Shown: positions 26,151 to 35,172 of the stretch, piece after piece
Position numbering within the stretch: the stretch's first letter is position 1
Layout: each line of letters begins with the position of its first letter
Assembly (NCBI GenBank): GCA_021776635.1
Contig: JAJFFN010000032.1
Location: forward strand, 27,069 to 91,068
Reading direction: 5' to 3'
DNA: 64,000 bases
Source of the DNA: Robiginitomaculum sp.
GTDB taxonomy: Bacteria; Pseudomonadota; Alphaproteobacteria; Caulobacterales; Maricaulaceae
The notes under the pieces: model-generated
Seen by the model: the letters and a program-made list of their open reading frames with translations, nothing else
Databases searched by the model: none
What the model was told of the DNA's origin: nothing
Translations under genes and position numbers: made by a program

Positions 26151-27665
26151 ATGCAATCAAAGTCTGTCGGAATGTCGGCGATTTTATTATTAAGTGTAAG
26201 TTTTCTTGCCTTATCTGGCTGTGCAAATATGCGTATGGAAGGTTTGAAACTTGGGAAAACAGAAATCGCCGCCGATATACCCCAAGCCCCAAAAGACGAA
26301 GCAAGTACGCAAGCAAAATGGGTTGAACCAGCTCCAGAACGCATGCCGTCAACGGACTGGATAGCAGAATTTAATGACCCAGTTCTAAGCGAATTGGTGA
26401 GCGAGGCCATGGGGGCAAATACAAATGTTCGCCTAGCGGCGGCAAGGCTAGCTGCGGCGGAAGCCAGCGCAAAATCCTCTCGCTCTGGATTGTACCCTAG
26501 CATAAGTTCCACAGGTTCCGCTGGCCGTACATTCATATCAGACAGCCCGAACATTGATAGCTCACCGAGCGGCCCGGACAGTTCAAGGTTCTCGCTCGGC
26601 GATTCTGTCAGTTGGGAAGTGGACATGTGGGGGCGTGTTCGCGACACGGCGAATGCCGGCGACCTTGCCGCTGAGGCGAGCAATGCAGACTTTGCAGGGA
26701 CACGCCTGTCCATTGCAGGGGCGACGACACAAACTTGGTTCAACCTCATTGAAGCCCGCTTGCAGCTCGACCTAGCGGAGCGCAATGTACAAACCCAAGA
26801 GCGTGCCTTACGTCTTACTAAACGCAGATTTGATGGCGGCGTATCAGGTTCCAGTGATTACCGTCTAGCGCGGTCAGCCTTGGCGAATGCACAGGCGACT
26901 TTGGCGTTTCGCAAGCAAAACTCGGCCGCTATTTCGCGCCAACTTGAAACATTGCTTCGCCGTTACCCCGAAGCTGAACTCGCCGCCAGCGCAGATTTGC
27001 CCCTGCTCCCTGATTTAACAGGAACAGGAACACCAGCAGAACTTTTCTTGCGCCGCCCAGATTTATTGGCTGCGGAACGACGCATGCATGCGCAAGGCTT
27101 AAGGGTAGATATTGCTAAAAAGAACCTTTTGCCGAGGCTAACATTGTCCGGCAATTCGACCTTGGGCGGGGGTTCTCTAACCAGGTTGTTTTCAATCGAG
27201 TCTTTAGTATCGTCAATTACGGGCGGCATAAGCGCCCCAATTTTCCAGGGTGGGGCCTTGCGGGCAGAAGTGTCGCGAAATGATGCCGTGCTCATTCAAC
27301 TGGCAGAAACCTATGCTGACACAGCGCTCACTGCCTATAGAGAAGTTGAAGATGCGTTGGACGCCGAAGAGCATTTACAAGAACGCGAACGTGCGCTGCA
27401 GGTCTCCTTGGATGAAGCGCGCAAAGCCGAAGAGCGGTTGGAACAGCGTTTCTCGGAAGGACTAGCCAGTATTTTACAATTACTCGATTCCCAATCGAGG
27501 CGGATTAATACCGAGGGGCAATATATTTCAGCGCGTAAAGAACGTCTCGCCAATCGGGTGAGATTGCAATTGGCGCTAGGCGGTGGGTTATATGGGCAAG
27601 AGCAAGATAGAGAAAAATTGCCAAGACCAAAGCTCTCGCTGCCAAAAGTGGCAAGCTTGAATTAA
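26151..27665 (+). CDS. RND efflux outer-membrane factor (NodT/OprM-type lipoprotein)
   Basis: 504 residues. Lipoprotein signal with lipobox LSGC (FLALSGCANMRMEG). Two tandem outer-membrane-efflux repeats follow, recognisable from NVRLAAARLAAAEA, SVSWEVDMWGRVRD, ARLQLDLAERNVQTQE, LRRPDLLAAERR, PIFQGGALRAEV and ALTAYREVEDALDAEE. It forms the trimeric channel-tunnel of a tripartite pump. GGAG precedes the ATG. The next two genes encode the adaptor and the inner-membrane pump. The 123-bp gap to the adaptor contains an inverted repeat that starts inside this gene's last codons. Confidence 0.92.
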   Translation: MQSKSVGMSAILLLSVSFLALSGCANMRMEGLKLGKTEIAADIPQAPKDEASTQAKWVEPAPERMPSTDWIAEFNDPVLSELVSEAMGANTNVRLAAARLAAAEASAKSSRSGLYPSISSTGSAGRTFISDSPNIDSSPSGPDSSRFSLGDSVSWEVDMWGRVRDTANAGDLAAEASNADFAGTRLSIAGATTQTWFNLIEARLQLDLAERNVQTQERALRLTKRRFDGGVSGSSDYRLARSALANAQATLAFRKQNSAAISRQLETLLRRYPEAELAASADLPLLPDLTGTGTPAELFLRRPDLLAAERRMHAQGLRVDIAKKNLLPRLTLSGNSTLGGGSLTRLFSIESLVSSITGGISAPIFQGGALRAEVSRNDAVLIQLAETYADTALTAYREVEDALDAEEHLQERERALQVSLDEARKAEERLEQRFSEGLASILQLLDSQSRRINTEGQYISARKERLANRVRLQLALGGGLYGQEQDREKLPRPKLSLPKVASLN

Positions 27666-27680
27666 ACAAGTCAAGCTTGC
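27651..27680 (+). repeat. 10-bp perfect inverted repeat spanning the stop codon
   Basis: GCAAGCTTGA (27651-27660) and TCAAGCTTGC (27671-27680) form a perfect stem with a 10-nt loop over the end of the outer-membrane-factor gene. No long T-tract follows, so partial termination or mRNA processing between the first and second pump genes is more likely than full termination. Confidence 0.55.
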
Positions 27681-27788
27681 TTAATAAGGAGTACTCGCGC
27701 TAGCTTAAGCGCAATATTGCTGCTACACGCGGCACTAAAATTTTACAGGCTTTCTTTTTGCGAATAGCCCTAACTAAAGGACGTTATA

Positions 27789-29300
27789 ATGGGTAACGAA
27801 ACTATTGGTAATTTTGAAAACCTGCCGCAAGGCAGCAAACGGCGAAAAACGACAATAATTATGGCTCTTCTAAGCCCGATATTGATTTTTTTAATGTTCG
27901 TTATCATAGGCAACATTTTAAAGGCGAACAGCAAACAACCAGAGATTAAGAAACGTTCTCGCCCGGTTTTGGCTGTGATGGCGGATACGGCTGTGTCCGA
28001 CACCGTTCAGCTAAAAGTGAATGTACAAGGGCAAAGCCGTCCGCGCACCGAAATAGATCTTGTACCAGAAGTTGGCGGTAAAGTTATTACCGTTTCCCCC
28101 AAGTTTATTTCAGGCGGTATATTTAACAAAGGTGATGTGCTTTACCGCATCGACCCGTCTGATTATCAGGTGGCCGTTGTTCGTGCCCAAGCAACCGTAG
28201 CAAGAGCCGAGCAAGTTTTAATGCGCGAACAATCCGAAGGTGCCATTGCTAAACTTGACTGGGATGATTTAGGCAACGGCAAAGATGCGACCGCCTTAAC
28301 ATTGCGCCAACCGCAACTCCTAGAAGCACAAGCTAGCCTGCAATCAGCGCAAGCTGATTTGGATAACGCTAAAATCCGCCTTCGCCGCACAGCCGTTACT
28401 GCACCCTTTAACGGCCAAGTGCGCGAGAAATTTGCCGACATTGGCCAATTTGTAAACCCCGGTGCACGGCTTGGGCGCATTTTTTCAACCGACATTGCCG
28501 AAGTCAGACTTGCGCTAAGCGATGCCGATATTGCCCGCATCAATTTGCCTTTAGCTTTCGTAGCAAAAAGCCGCGAAAGTGCACCTGATGTCAAATTGTC
28601 TGCAACAATTGGTGGAAAACTGCGTGAATGGGACGGCAAAATAATGAGAACCGATGCAGCTTATGACCCTCAAACCCGCTCCATGTACGCAATAGCAGAA
28701 GTTCTTGACCCATATGGCGTAGGCGCTGCGGATGGTGAATTTCCACTCGCGCCCGGCCTCTTTGTTGATGCTGCGATTGCAGGAAAAGTTATTGAGAATG
28801 TCATTATCATTCCCCGCGACGGCTTACGTCCAGAAGACAAGGTTTACACCGTTAATGAAGAGGGCATTGCTACCAGTAATGATGTCATAGTCGTCGATAC
28901 AAATCCTAAACGCGCCGTCCTTTTAAACGGCATTGAACCAGGTGCACTCGTCATTGTCTCTGCGCTAGAGAAAGCTCAAATCAGCCTCACATTCCGTGTC
29001 TTGGATATCAACGATCCAACTAAGATTCTCATTGAGCCTAAAAAGGCCGAACGAGAGAAAAAGGACGATAAAAGCGATGACCCTTTGGCAGATGCCAAAC
29101 AGAAAGTTGCGGACAGCAAGAAAAGTTACGCAATAGCTAAAAAAGAATATGCCCAAGCCAAAAAGAAAGCCGCCCAAAACAAAAAGAAGAAAAAAGGTAA
29201 AAAGCGCAAAAAAGACGGTGCAGATAAAAAGGCTGAAAGCAAACAATCTGTTGCCAAACAAGGCGAAGGCAAAAGGAAGAAAAAAGAAGGAGCTAACTAA
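27789..29300 (+). CDS. RND efflux periplasmic adaptor (HlyD/MFP) with Lys-rich tail
   Basis: 503 residues, about 80-100 more than a usual adaptor. One N-terminal membrane span (~27-45, MALLSPILIFLMFVIIG) is followed by lipoyl and hairpin regions (VPEVGGKVITVSPKFISGG, VLYRIDPSDYQVAV, RRTAVTAPFNGQVREK) and the beta-barrel (GRIFSTDIAEVRLALSD). From ~415 on, the protein becomes a charged tail dominated by Lys/Ala/Glu/Asp (for example AKKKAAQNKKKKKGKKRKKD), which should be periplasmic. The stop overlaps the pump start (TAATG), so the two are coupled. Confidence 0.9.
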   Translation: MGNETIGNFENLPQGSKRRKTTIIMALLSPILIFLMFVIIGNILKANSKQPEIKKRSRPVLAVMADTAVSDTVQLKVNVQGQSRPRTEIDLVPEVGGKVITVSPKFISGGIFNKGDVLYRIDPSDYQVAVVRAQATVARAEQVLMREQSEGAIAKLDWDDLGNGKDATALTLRQPQLLEAQASLQSAQADLDNAKIRLRRTAVTAPFNGQVREKFADIGQFVNPGARLGRIFSTDIAEVRLALSDADIARINLPLAFVAKSRESAPDVKLSATIGGKLREWDGKIMRTDAAYDPQTRSMYAIAEVLDPYGVGAADGEFPLAPGLFVDAAIAGKVIENVIIIPRDGLRPEDKVYTVNEEGIATSNDVIVVDTNPKRAVLLNGIEPGALVIVSALEKAQISLTFRVLDINDPTKILIEPKKAEREKKDDKSDDPLADAKQKVADSKKSYAIAKKEYAQAKKKAAQNKKKKKGKKRKKDGADKKAESKQSVAKQGEGKRKKKEGAN

Positions 29301-32300
29301 TGCGTGGTCTTATTGCATGGTGGGCTAAGAACTCGGTTGCCGCCAATTTACTTATGTTGGCGATTATTGTCGCTGGGTTATTCGGCTTTTTCAAACTTGA
29401 GAGAGAAATTTTCCCAGGCATAAAAGTCAATGAAATTCAAGTGGCAGCCGCATGGCAAGGCGCTTCACCGCGCGATGTTCAAGAACAAATGATTACGCGC
29501 ATAGAAGAAGCCGTTTACGATATTGACGGCATTGATAATATTCAGGCGTTAGCGTTTGAAGGCGGAGGCAGAGTAACAATCAAGACCAAGGTCAACGCCG
29601 ATTTTGACACTTTGCTCGACGAGGTTAAGGCCCGAGTTGACGGAATTATCAATCTTCCACCAGATGCCTTCAGACCAACGGTAAGGCGCACGCCAGTACA
29701 AATTCAATATATGTTTTTAGCTTTGCACGGCGATATGGAGAGGCTGGATTTACAGCTCATCGCTGATGATATTCGCGACGAAATGGCAGAGCTATTCGGC
29801 GGAGAACTCACTCAGGACATTACGAGACTTGACCGTGAAATCACCATAGAAATTTCTGAAGAAAAACTGCGGCAATATAATCTCACCTTTCAACAAGTCG
29901 CCACAGCCATTTCAGGGGCTTCCGTCAATCTCTCAGCCGGTGAGGTGAGAACCAGCGCCGGTAAATTACAACTGCGTGCGCGCAGTTTAGCTGATAGCGC
30001 CTCAGAGTTTGAAAAAATAGTCATTAGGCAATCTGCGGATGGAGGACGTGTAATCTTAAAAGACGTCGCCACAGTTTTAGATGGTTTCCAAGATATTGAT
30101 TTTACCGTTAATTTCAAAGGCGAAGAAGCCATATTTTTTCAAGTGAATTCACCCGACAAACCAAATGTTTCCAAAACCGGCAAAGAATTTCGTAAATATC
30201 TCAAGGACAAAAACGAAGCCCTACCACCTGAGCTAACCCTGTCTATGTGGATGGATGCATCTCGTAGTTTTGATAGCCGCATGTCTTTGATTGGATCAAA
30301 TGCATTCATGGGTATGATATTGGTCCTGTTAATTTTGACAATATTCTTACGCCCCGCTGTCGCTATTTGGGTCACCGTTGGTATCTTAGTGTCCTTCCTT
30401 GGTGCTTTTGCCATCGCACCATTTATTGGCATTTCTCTGAACATGATTTCAACATTCGCTTTCTTGCTGGTGATCGGGATTGTTGTCGATGATGCCATTG
30501 TGGTCGGGGAAAGTGTGCATTTTCATGTGGAACACGGGATTAGTGGCACGCGCGGTAGCATAGCTGGGACAAATATGGTGTCTAAACCTGTTATCTTCGC
30601 TGTGATTACGACTATAATGGTGTTCTTGCCTTGGATGTTTTTATCGGGTTCAACCTCGGATTTCACATCACAAATTTCTTTGGTCGTTATGGCAGCTTTG
30701 GTATTCTCATTGGTCGAAGCTTTCTTGATTTTACCGTCCCACCTTAGACATTTGAAACCATTACCTCCACGTGAACAAATGAACCGCTTTGCGCGTTTTC
30801 AAGCGATGATGGCCGATAGTTTGGTCTCATTTGCCCGCCATATTTTCAGGCCTTTCATCGCTATGGTCATTAAATTTCGTTATGCGACTGTTGCCGTTTT
30901 TCTTGGTTTGTTTTACTTATCCTTTGCGGCCATTCAGGCAAATATGGCAAAGGTAGAAATGTTCCCGGACTTCGGCGGTGACATGTTAATGGCGCAAGTA
31001 TCTTTCCCAGAAGGCACATCCTTTGACAGACTTGCACAAGTACAACACCAATTAGATGACGCCATTGATACTTTAAACAACAATACAGAAGAAGATTTTG
31101 GCGTTGATTTTGATCTCATTCCCTCTCCGGGCAGCTTCGCCAATGGCCGTCGCATTCAGGCTTTCCTTGGTCTTGCACCTGCGGAACAACGTGATGAAAT
31201 ATCATCTACGGACATCGCCGAAAAACTGGAAGAATATTTAGGCCCTATCCCCGATGCCTTTCGGGTAACCATTAATGCCACGGGTGGACGCGGCGGCGGC
31301 GGTAGCGCAACAGTTCACTATGCCATTGCATCTGATAATGAAGCCGATTTATCCCGTGCCATGAAAGAGTTTAAAGAACATCTGGGCACTTACGGAAGCA
31401 TCGTGCGTACGTGGGATAGCCTAGAAAGTTCGTCACAGGAAATGCAGTTCAACCTTAAACCCGGTGCAGAGAGCCTTGGCATTACCCTGGCTTCATTAAC
31501 GCGCCAAGTACGAGAAGCATTTTTTGGCCGTGAAGTCCAACGCCTTCCAAGAAACGGTGATGATGTTCGGGTTGTTTTGCGCTATCCAAAAGCCGCCAGA
31601 GATTCCATCGACTCGTTGCAGCAACTCCGTATCCGTACGGCAAATGGTACAGAAGTTCCGCTCTACTCGGTGGCAGATGTTACATTCGCACCGGGCATTA
31701 GCCGCATTAACCGCCGTGACCGCAAACAAGTTATTAGGGTGGGGGGCGTTATCCGCGGCGGGCCGCAAGCGCGCCAAACCATACAAAAAGATATCAATGA
31801 AGTGTTTTTGCCGCAGTGGGAGCTTTCTAACCCTAATGCCGAACGTTTGTTAATTGAAGCAGATGATGAACAAGTCACATTCATGAAGGAATTAATGCAA
31901 TCAGGCATATTTATTCTCTTTGCCATGTACTTCTTATTAGCAGTTGGCTTTAAATCCTATAGCCAACCGTTCTTAATACTAATCGCTATTCCGTTCGCCT
32001 TTGTCGGCATGGTGTTTGGGTGTATCGTCACAGGCGTACCTCTCGGGATTATGTCAGGCTTTGGCTTTTTTGCCGCCGCTGGTGTGGCCGTAAACGATAA
32101 TTTGGTTTTGCTGGATTATGTCAACCGCTTGAGCGCAAAAGGTGTGGGTGCTTATCAGGCTATGGTTGATGCGTGTGTATCGAGATTTAGGCCCATATTG
32201 CTAACATCCGTCACAACATTTGTCGGTGTGATGCCAATGTTCGCAGAAAAATCAGCGCAGGCAGAGTTCCTAAAACCAATGATCGTTGCGCTTGCTTTCG

Positions 32301-32518
32301 GTGTGTTGTTTGATTTCTTCCTGACATTAATGTTGGTGCCTGCTATGTACGGCATCGGCATTGACATCAAGCGTTTGGCAAAACGCATATGGACGGGCCA
32401 TAAGCAACCACCGCTTGGCTCCACCTATGATCCGGAAATGGCTGTTGCATTGGAAGGTCATGAAATTGACAATATTATGACAGATGAAGGAGGCGCCGAG
32501 CCGTTACCAGCCCAATAA
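29300..32518 (+). CDS. RND efflux inner-membrane transporter
   Basis: 1072 residues with the RND layout of 12 spans and two large periplasmic loops. Visible features: SVAANLLMLAIIVAGLFGF (TM1), GASPRDVQEQMITRIEEAVYD in the porter domain, and in TM4 the motif VIGIVVDDAIVVGE with paired Asp residues for proton relay. GFFAAAGVAVNDNLVLLDY marks TM10. It belongs to the HAE1-like group of efflux pumps, although sequence alone does not give the substrate. Third gene of the tripartite pump operon. Confidence 0.93.
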   Translation: MRGLIAWWAKNSVAANLLMLAIIVAGLFGFFKLEREIFPGIKVNEIQVAAAWQGASPRDVQEQMITRIEEAVYDIDGIDNIQALAFEGGGRVTIKTKVNADFDTLLDEVKARVDGIINLPPDAFRPTVRRTPVQIQYMFLALHGDMERLDLQLIADDIRDEMAELFGGELTQDITRLDREITIEISEEKLRQYNLTFQQVATAISGASVNLSAGEVRTSAGKLQLRARSLADSASEFEKIVIRQSADGGRVILKDVATVLDGFQDIDFTVNFKGEEAIFFQVNSPDKPNVSKTGKEFRKYLKDKNEALPPELTLSMWMDASRSFDSRMSLIGSNAFMGMILVLLILTIFLRPAVAIWVTVGILVSFLGAFAIAPFIGISLNMISTFAFLLVIGIVVDDAIVVGESVHFHVEHGISGTRGSIAGTNMVSKPVIFAVITTIMVFLPWMFLSGSTSDFTSQISLVVMAALVFSLVEAFLILPSHLRHLKPLPPREQMNRFARFQAMMADSLVSFARHIFRPFIAMVIKFRYATVAVFLGLFYLSFAAIQANMAKVEMFPDFGGDMLMAQVSFPEGTSFDRLAQVQHQLDDAIDTLNNNTEEDFGVDFDLIPSPGSFANGRRIQAFLGLAPAEQRDEISSTDIAEKLEEYLGPIPDAFRVTINATGGRGGGGSATVHYAIASDNEADLSRAMKEFKEHLGTYGSIVRTWDSLESSSQEMQFNLKPGAESLGITLASLTRQVREAFFGREVQRLPRNGDDVRVVLRYPKAARDSIDSLQQLRIRTANGTEVPLYSVADVTFAPGISRINRRDRKQVIRVGGVIRGGPQARQTIQKDINEVFLPQWELSNPNAERLLIEADDEQVTFMKELMQSGIFILFAMYFLLAVGFKSYSQPFLILIAIPFAFVGMVFGCIVTGVPLGIMSGFGFFAAAGVAVNDNLVLLDYVNRLSAKGVGAYQAMVDACVSRFRPILLTSVTTFVGVMPMFAEKSAQAEFLKPMIVALAFGVLFDFFLTLMLVPAMYGIGIDIKRLAKRIWTGHKQPPLGSTYDPEMAVALEGHEIDNIMTDEGGAEPLPAQ

Positions 32519-32533
32519 ATTAAGTAAAGAACT

Positions 32534-32580
32534 CAATTACAATAAACCCCAATTACAACAAACCCCAATTACAACAAACC
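32534..32580 (+). repeat. Three tandem copies of a 16-bp repeat before the M13 gene
   Basis: CAATTACAAYAAACCC is repeated head-to-tail: 32534-32549, 32550-32565 and 32566-32580 (last copy one base short). It fills the gap between the pump stop and the ribosome binding site of the M13 gene. Copy 1 differs from the others only by T for C. Confidence 0.85.
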
Positions 32581-32591
32581 AGGAGAAAACA

Positions 32592-34676
32592 ATGCCCTTA
32601 AATAAACTAATCGTCCCGAGCCTTATGGCGCTCGGGCTTGCTACTGGTCTTAGTGCGTGCGGTGAGAAAACCACTACACAAACTAAGGCAACAAAATCCG
32701 ACATCGTGCACATTAAAACTGCTGAATTAGGTTCATTTGGTGTCGAGTTGGTGAATATGGATAAGACCGTCAAGCCTGGCGATGATTTCTTCAAATATGT
32801 CAACGGCACATGGCTAAAGAACACCGAAATCCCTGCTGACAAATCCAATTACGGTTCTTTTAATATTCTAGGCGATCGTTCAGAAGCCCAGGTTAAGGCC
32901 ATTATCCAAGATATGGCTGCGGCAGAAGCAACTCCGGGCAGTGATGAGCAAAAAATTGGCGATCTTTATGCCGCTTTCATGGACACAGAAACAATAGAGA
33001 AAAATGGGCTTGCACCGATAAAGGCTGATATTGCCGCCATCAATGCGGTTGCAAACCACAGCGCGGCAGCGGCCATGATGGGCGACCCTTCGCTTTCATT
33101 ACGCGCCCCAGTTGGTGGTTGGGTTGATGTTGATGTCAAGGAAACTGATAAATACATTTTTTATATCACACAGTCAGGTCTCGGCATGCCAAACAAAACC
33201 TACTATCTTGACGAAGGTGAAAAATTTGACGGCTACCGCCTCGCCTATGTGGAATTCATGGCAAAAATGCTAGAAGCTGCCGGCGTTGAAAATGCCTTTA
33301 AACACGCCGAAGCCGTCATGGATTTCGAAACACAAATTGCCGAAGTCCAATGGGACCCTGCCAAACGTCGTGAACGTGATTTGACATATAACAAAATGGA
33401 TATTGATGCTCTGGTCAATTATGCGCCAGGATATGATTGGGTGGCCATGATGAACGCATCAGGCCTGGGCGCAGAGAAAATCATAATTGTTCGCGAAAAT
33501 GATGCGCTACAAGCCAGTGCAAAGATTTTTGGTGATACCGATATATCTGTCATCCGCAATTATATGTTGATCCATTATATCAGTGCAAATGCGGCTTATC
33601 TGCCAAAAGACATAGATAACGCACGGTTCAATTTTTATTCCAAAGCTCTACGCGGCACCGAAACCCAGCGTGATCGCTGGAAGCGCGGCGTTGGTCAAGT
33701 CAGCGGTGTGCTTGGTGAGGCGATTGGTAAAGTATATGTGAAACGTCATTTCCCACCTGCTGCAAAACAGCAAATGGACGACTTGGTTGAAAACCTACGG
33801 GCGACCTTCAAGGACGGTATCAATAATTCCGACTGGATGGGTGAGGCCACAAAAATTGAAGCAAAAGATAAATTAAAAAAATTCTATGCTAAAATTGGCT
33901 ACCCTAAAAACTGGACTGATTATTCTTCTCTTAAAGTAAACAGAAATGATTTGATTGGATCTGTTAAACAAGCCAATGCATGGCAATGGAATGATATGAT
34001 TTCCGATCTTGGTGGGCCAATTGACAAAGAAGAATGGGGTATGACCCCGCAAACGGTCAATGCTTATTACCGTGCTTCGCTGAACGAAATTGTTTTTCCT
34101 GCTGCTATTTTGCAAGCACCGTTCTTTGATCCAAATGCTGACGCTGCCGTGAATTACGGTGGTATCGGTGCTGTGATCGGTCACGAAATGGGCCACGGCT
34201 TTGATGATCAAGGCTCTAAATCTGACGGTGACGGCAAACAACGTAACTGGTGGAGCACAGAAGACGAAGCCGCCTTCAAAGCAAAATCCCAAGCATTGGT
34301 CGCGCAATACAATGAGTTCTCACCATTGCCGGGACAATTTGTAAACGGCCAGATGACATTAGGTGAAAACATTGGTGATTTAACTGGCATTACAATGGCT
34401 TACGCAGCCTATAAGCGTTCCCTTGGCGGCAAGGAAGCACCCGTAATCGACGGTTTAACCGGTGACCAGCGCTTCTTCCTATCTTACGGCCAAATCTGGC
34501 AGCGCAAGTTCCGTGATGATGCTTTAATCTCACGGCTCAAAGCTGACCCACACAGTCCGGGCGAATACCGTGCCAATGGCATCGTGCGCAATTTCGATGC
34601 GTGGTATACTGCCTTTGATGTACAGCCAGGTGACGCGCTATATCTCGCACCCGAGGACCGCGTAAAAATCTGGTAA
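32592..34676 (+). CDS. M13 family zinc metallopeptidase, lipoprotein
   Basis: 694 residues, neprilysin/PepO type. The zinc site is HEMGH at 531-535, inside VIGHEMGHGFDDQGSK. The third ligand motif is ENIGDLTGI. NxYY-type substrate-binding residues appear in VNAYYRASLNEIVFPAAILQ. The C-terminus RVKIW resembles the family's usual ending. The start at 32592 is supported by AGGAGA upstream and by a lipoprotein signal MPLNKLIVPSLMALGLATGL with Cys at LSAC. Predicted to degrade peptides in the periplasm. It follows the efflux pump by 73 bp and ends in a strong terminator. Confidence 0.93.
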   Translation: MPLNKLIVPSLMALGLATGLSACGEKTTTQTKATKSDIVHIKTAELGSFGVELVNMDKTVKPGDDFFKYVNGTWLKNTEIPADKSNYGSFNILGDRSEAQVKAIIQDMAAAEATPGSDEQKIGDLYAAFMDTETIEKNGLAPIKADIAAINAVANHSAAAAMMGDPSLSLRAPVGGWVDVDVKETDKYIFYITQSGLGMPNKTYYLDEGEKFDGYRLAYVEFMAKMLEAAGVENAFKHAEAVMDFETQIAEVQWDPAKRRERDLTYNKMDIDALVNYAPGYDWVAMMNASGLGAEKIIIVRENDALQASAKIFGDTDISVIRNYMLIHYISANAAYLPKDIDNARFNFYSKALRGTETQRDRWKRGVGQVSGVLGEAIGKVYVKRHFPPAAKQQMDDLVENLRATFKDGINNSDWMGEATKIEAKDKLKKFYAKIGYPKNWTDYSSLKVNRNDLIGSVKQANAWQWNDMISDLGGPIDKEEWGMTPQTVNAYYRASLNEIVFPAAILQAPFFDPNADAAVNYGGIGAVIGHEMGHGFDDQGSKSDGDGKQRNWWSTEDEAAFKAKSQALVAQYNEFSPLPGQFVNGQMTLGENIGDLTGITMAYAAYKRSLGGKEAPVIDGLTGDQRFFLSYGQIWQRKFRDDALISRLKADPHSPGEYRANGIVRNFDAWYTAFDVQPGDALYLAPEDRVKIW

Positions 34677-34710
34677 TTTACTAGGGCCCGTCCCTATACT
34701 ATTAAAACTA

Positions 34711-34741
34711 AAAGCCCTTCCTTGTTGGATGGGCTTTTTTT
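34711..34741 (+). terminator. Intrinsic terminator after the M13 peptidase
   Basis: AAAGCCC...GGGCTTTTTTT: a 7-bp stem (extended by a short inner TCC/GGA pairing) followed directly by a run of T residues, 35 bp after the M13 stop. Confidence 0.88.
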
Positions 34742-34757
34742 ATGCCTGCAATAAGTG

Positions 34758-34772
34758 TGTTATAGTATTGCG
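34758..34772 (+). promoter_or_regulatory. Candidate Zur box
   Basis: TGTTATAGTATTGCG matches the left half and centre of the alphaproteobacterial Zur consensus (TGTTATAnTATAACA), with a degenerate right half. It lies 30 bp before a small His-rich exported protein and a ZnuD-like receptor, a typical place for zinc regulation. Confidence 0.5.
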
Positions 34773-34801
34773 TAGTTTTATTTTCTGGTTATATAAAGTT
34801 T

Positions 34802-35107
34802 ATGAGAAGCATCCTTCATAATCGCTCTTGGCTATTTGCCCTTCTGGTTACGACGTTTTTTCTATGTGCACGAGCGGGTAGCATTGCGCATGCCGTAAAT
34901 TATGGTACGGCTCCTCACAATCATGATAATAAAATTTGCGTGTTTTCGGTTCTGGCAGACGAAGAAAAAGACGACATTGCTTTACCACCAGCGGAGATAT
35001 CGATTACTTCTCCAGCGCTTGTTTTTGAATTTGCAAAGACGTCCGTTTCAGAGCCGTTATCTGAGCAACCCATTGCCAAAACAGCCCGGGCACCTCCAGG
35101 TCAATAA
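34802..35107 (+). CDS. Small exported His-containing protein (DUF2946-like)
   Basis: 101 residues. A signal anchor (LFALLVTTFFLCARAG) is followed by AHAVNYGTAPHNHDNKICVF and an acidic stretch. The H...HNHD...C pattern resembles DUF2946-type proteins found beside metal-related TonB receptors, but this is an impression, not an alignment. Metal binding via His/Cys is plausible. No strong Shine-Dalgarno precedes the ATG. The receptor gene starts 65 bp downstream on the same strand, and a candidate Zur box lies upstream of both. Confidence 0.65.
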   Translation: MRSILHNRSWLFALLVTTFFLCARAGSIAHAVNYGTAPHNHDNKICVFSVLADEEKDDIALPPAEISITSPALVFEFAKTSVSEPLSEQPIAKTARAPPGQ

Positions 35108-35172
35108 TTTTTCTATAAAATTGTTTTAAACGCGCACGCCGCTAATACGTGCACAGACCTGTTGGGTAAACC

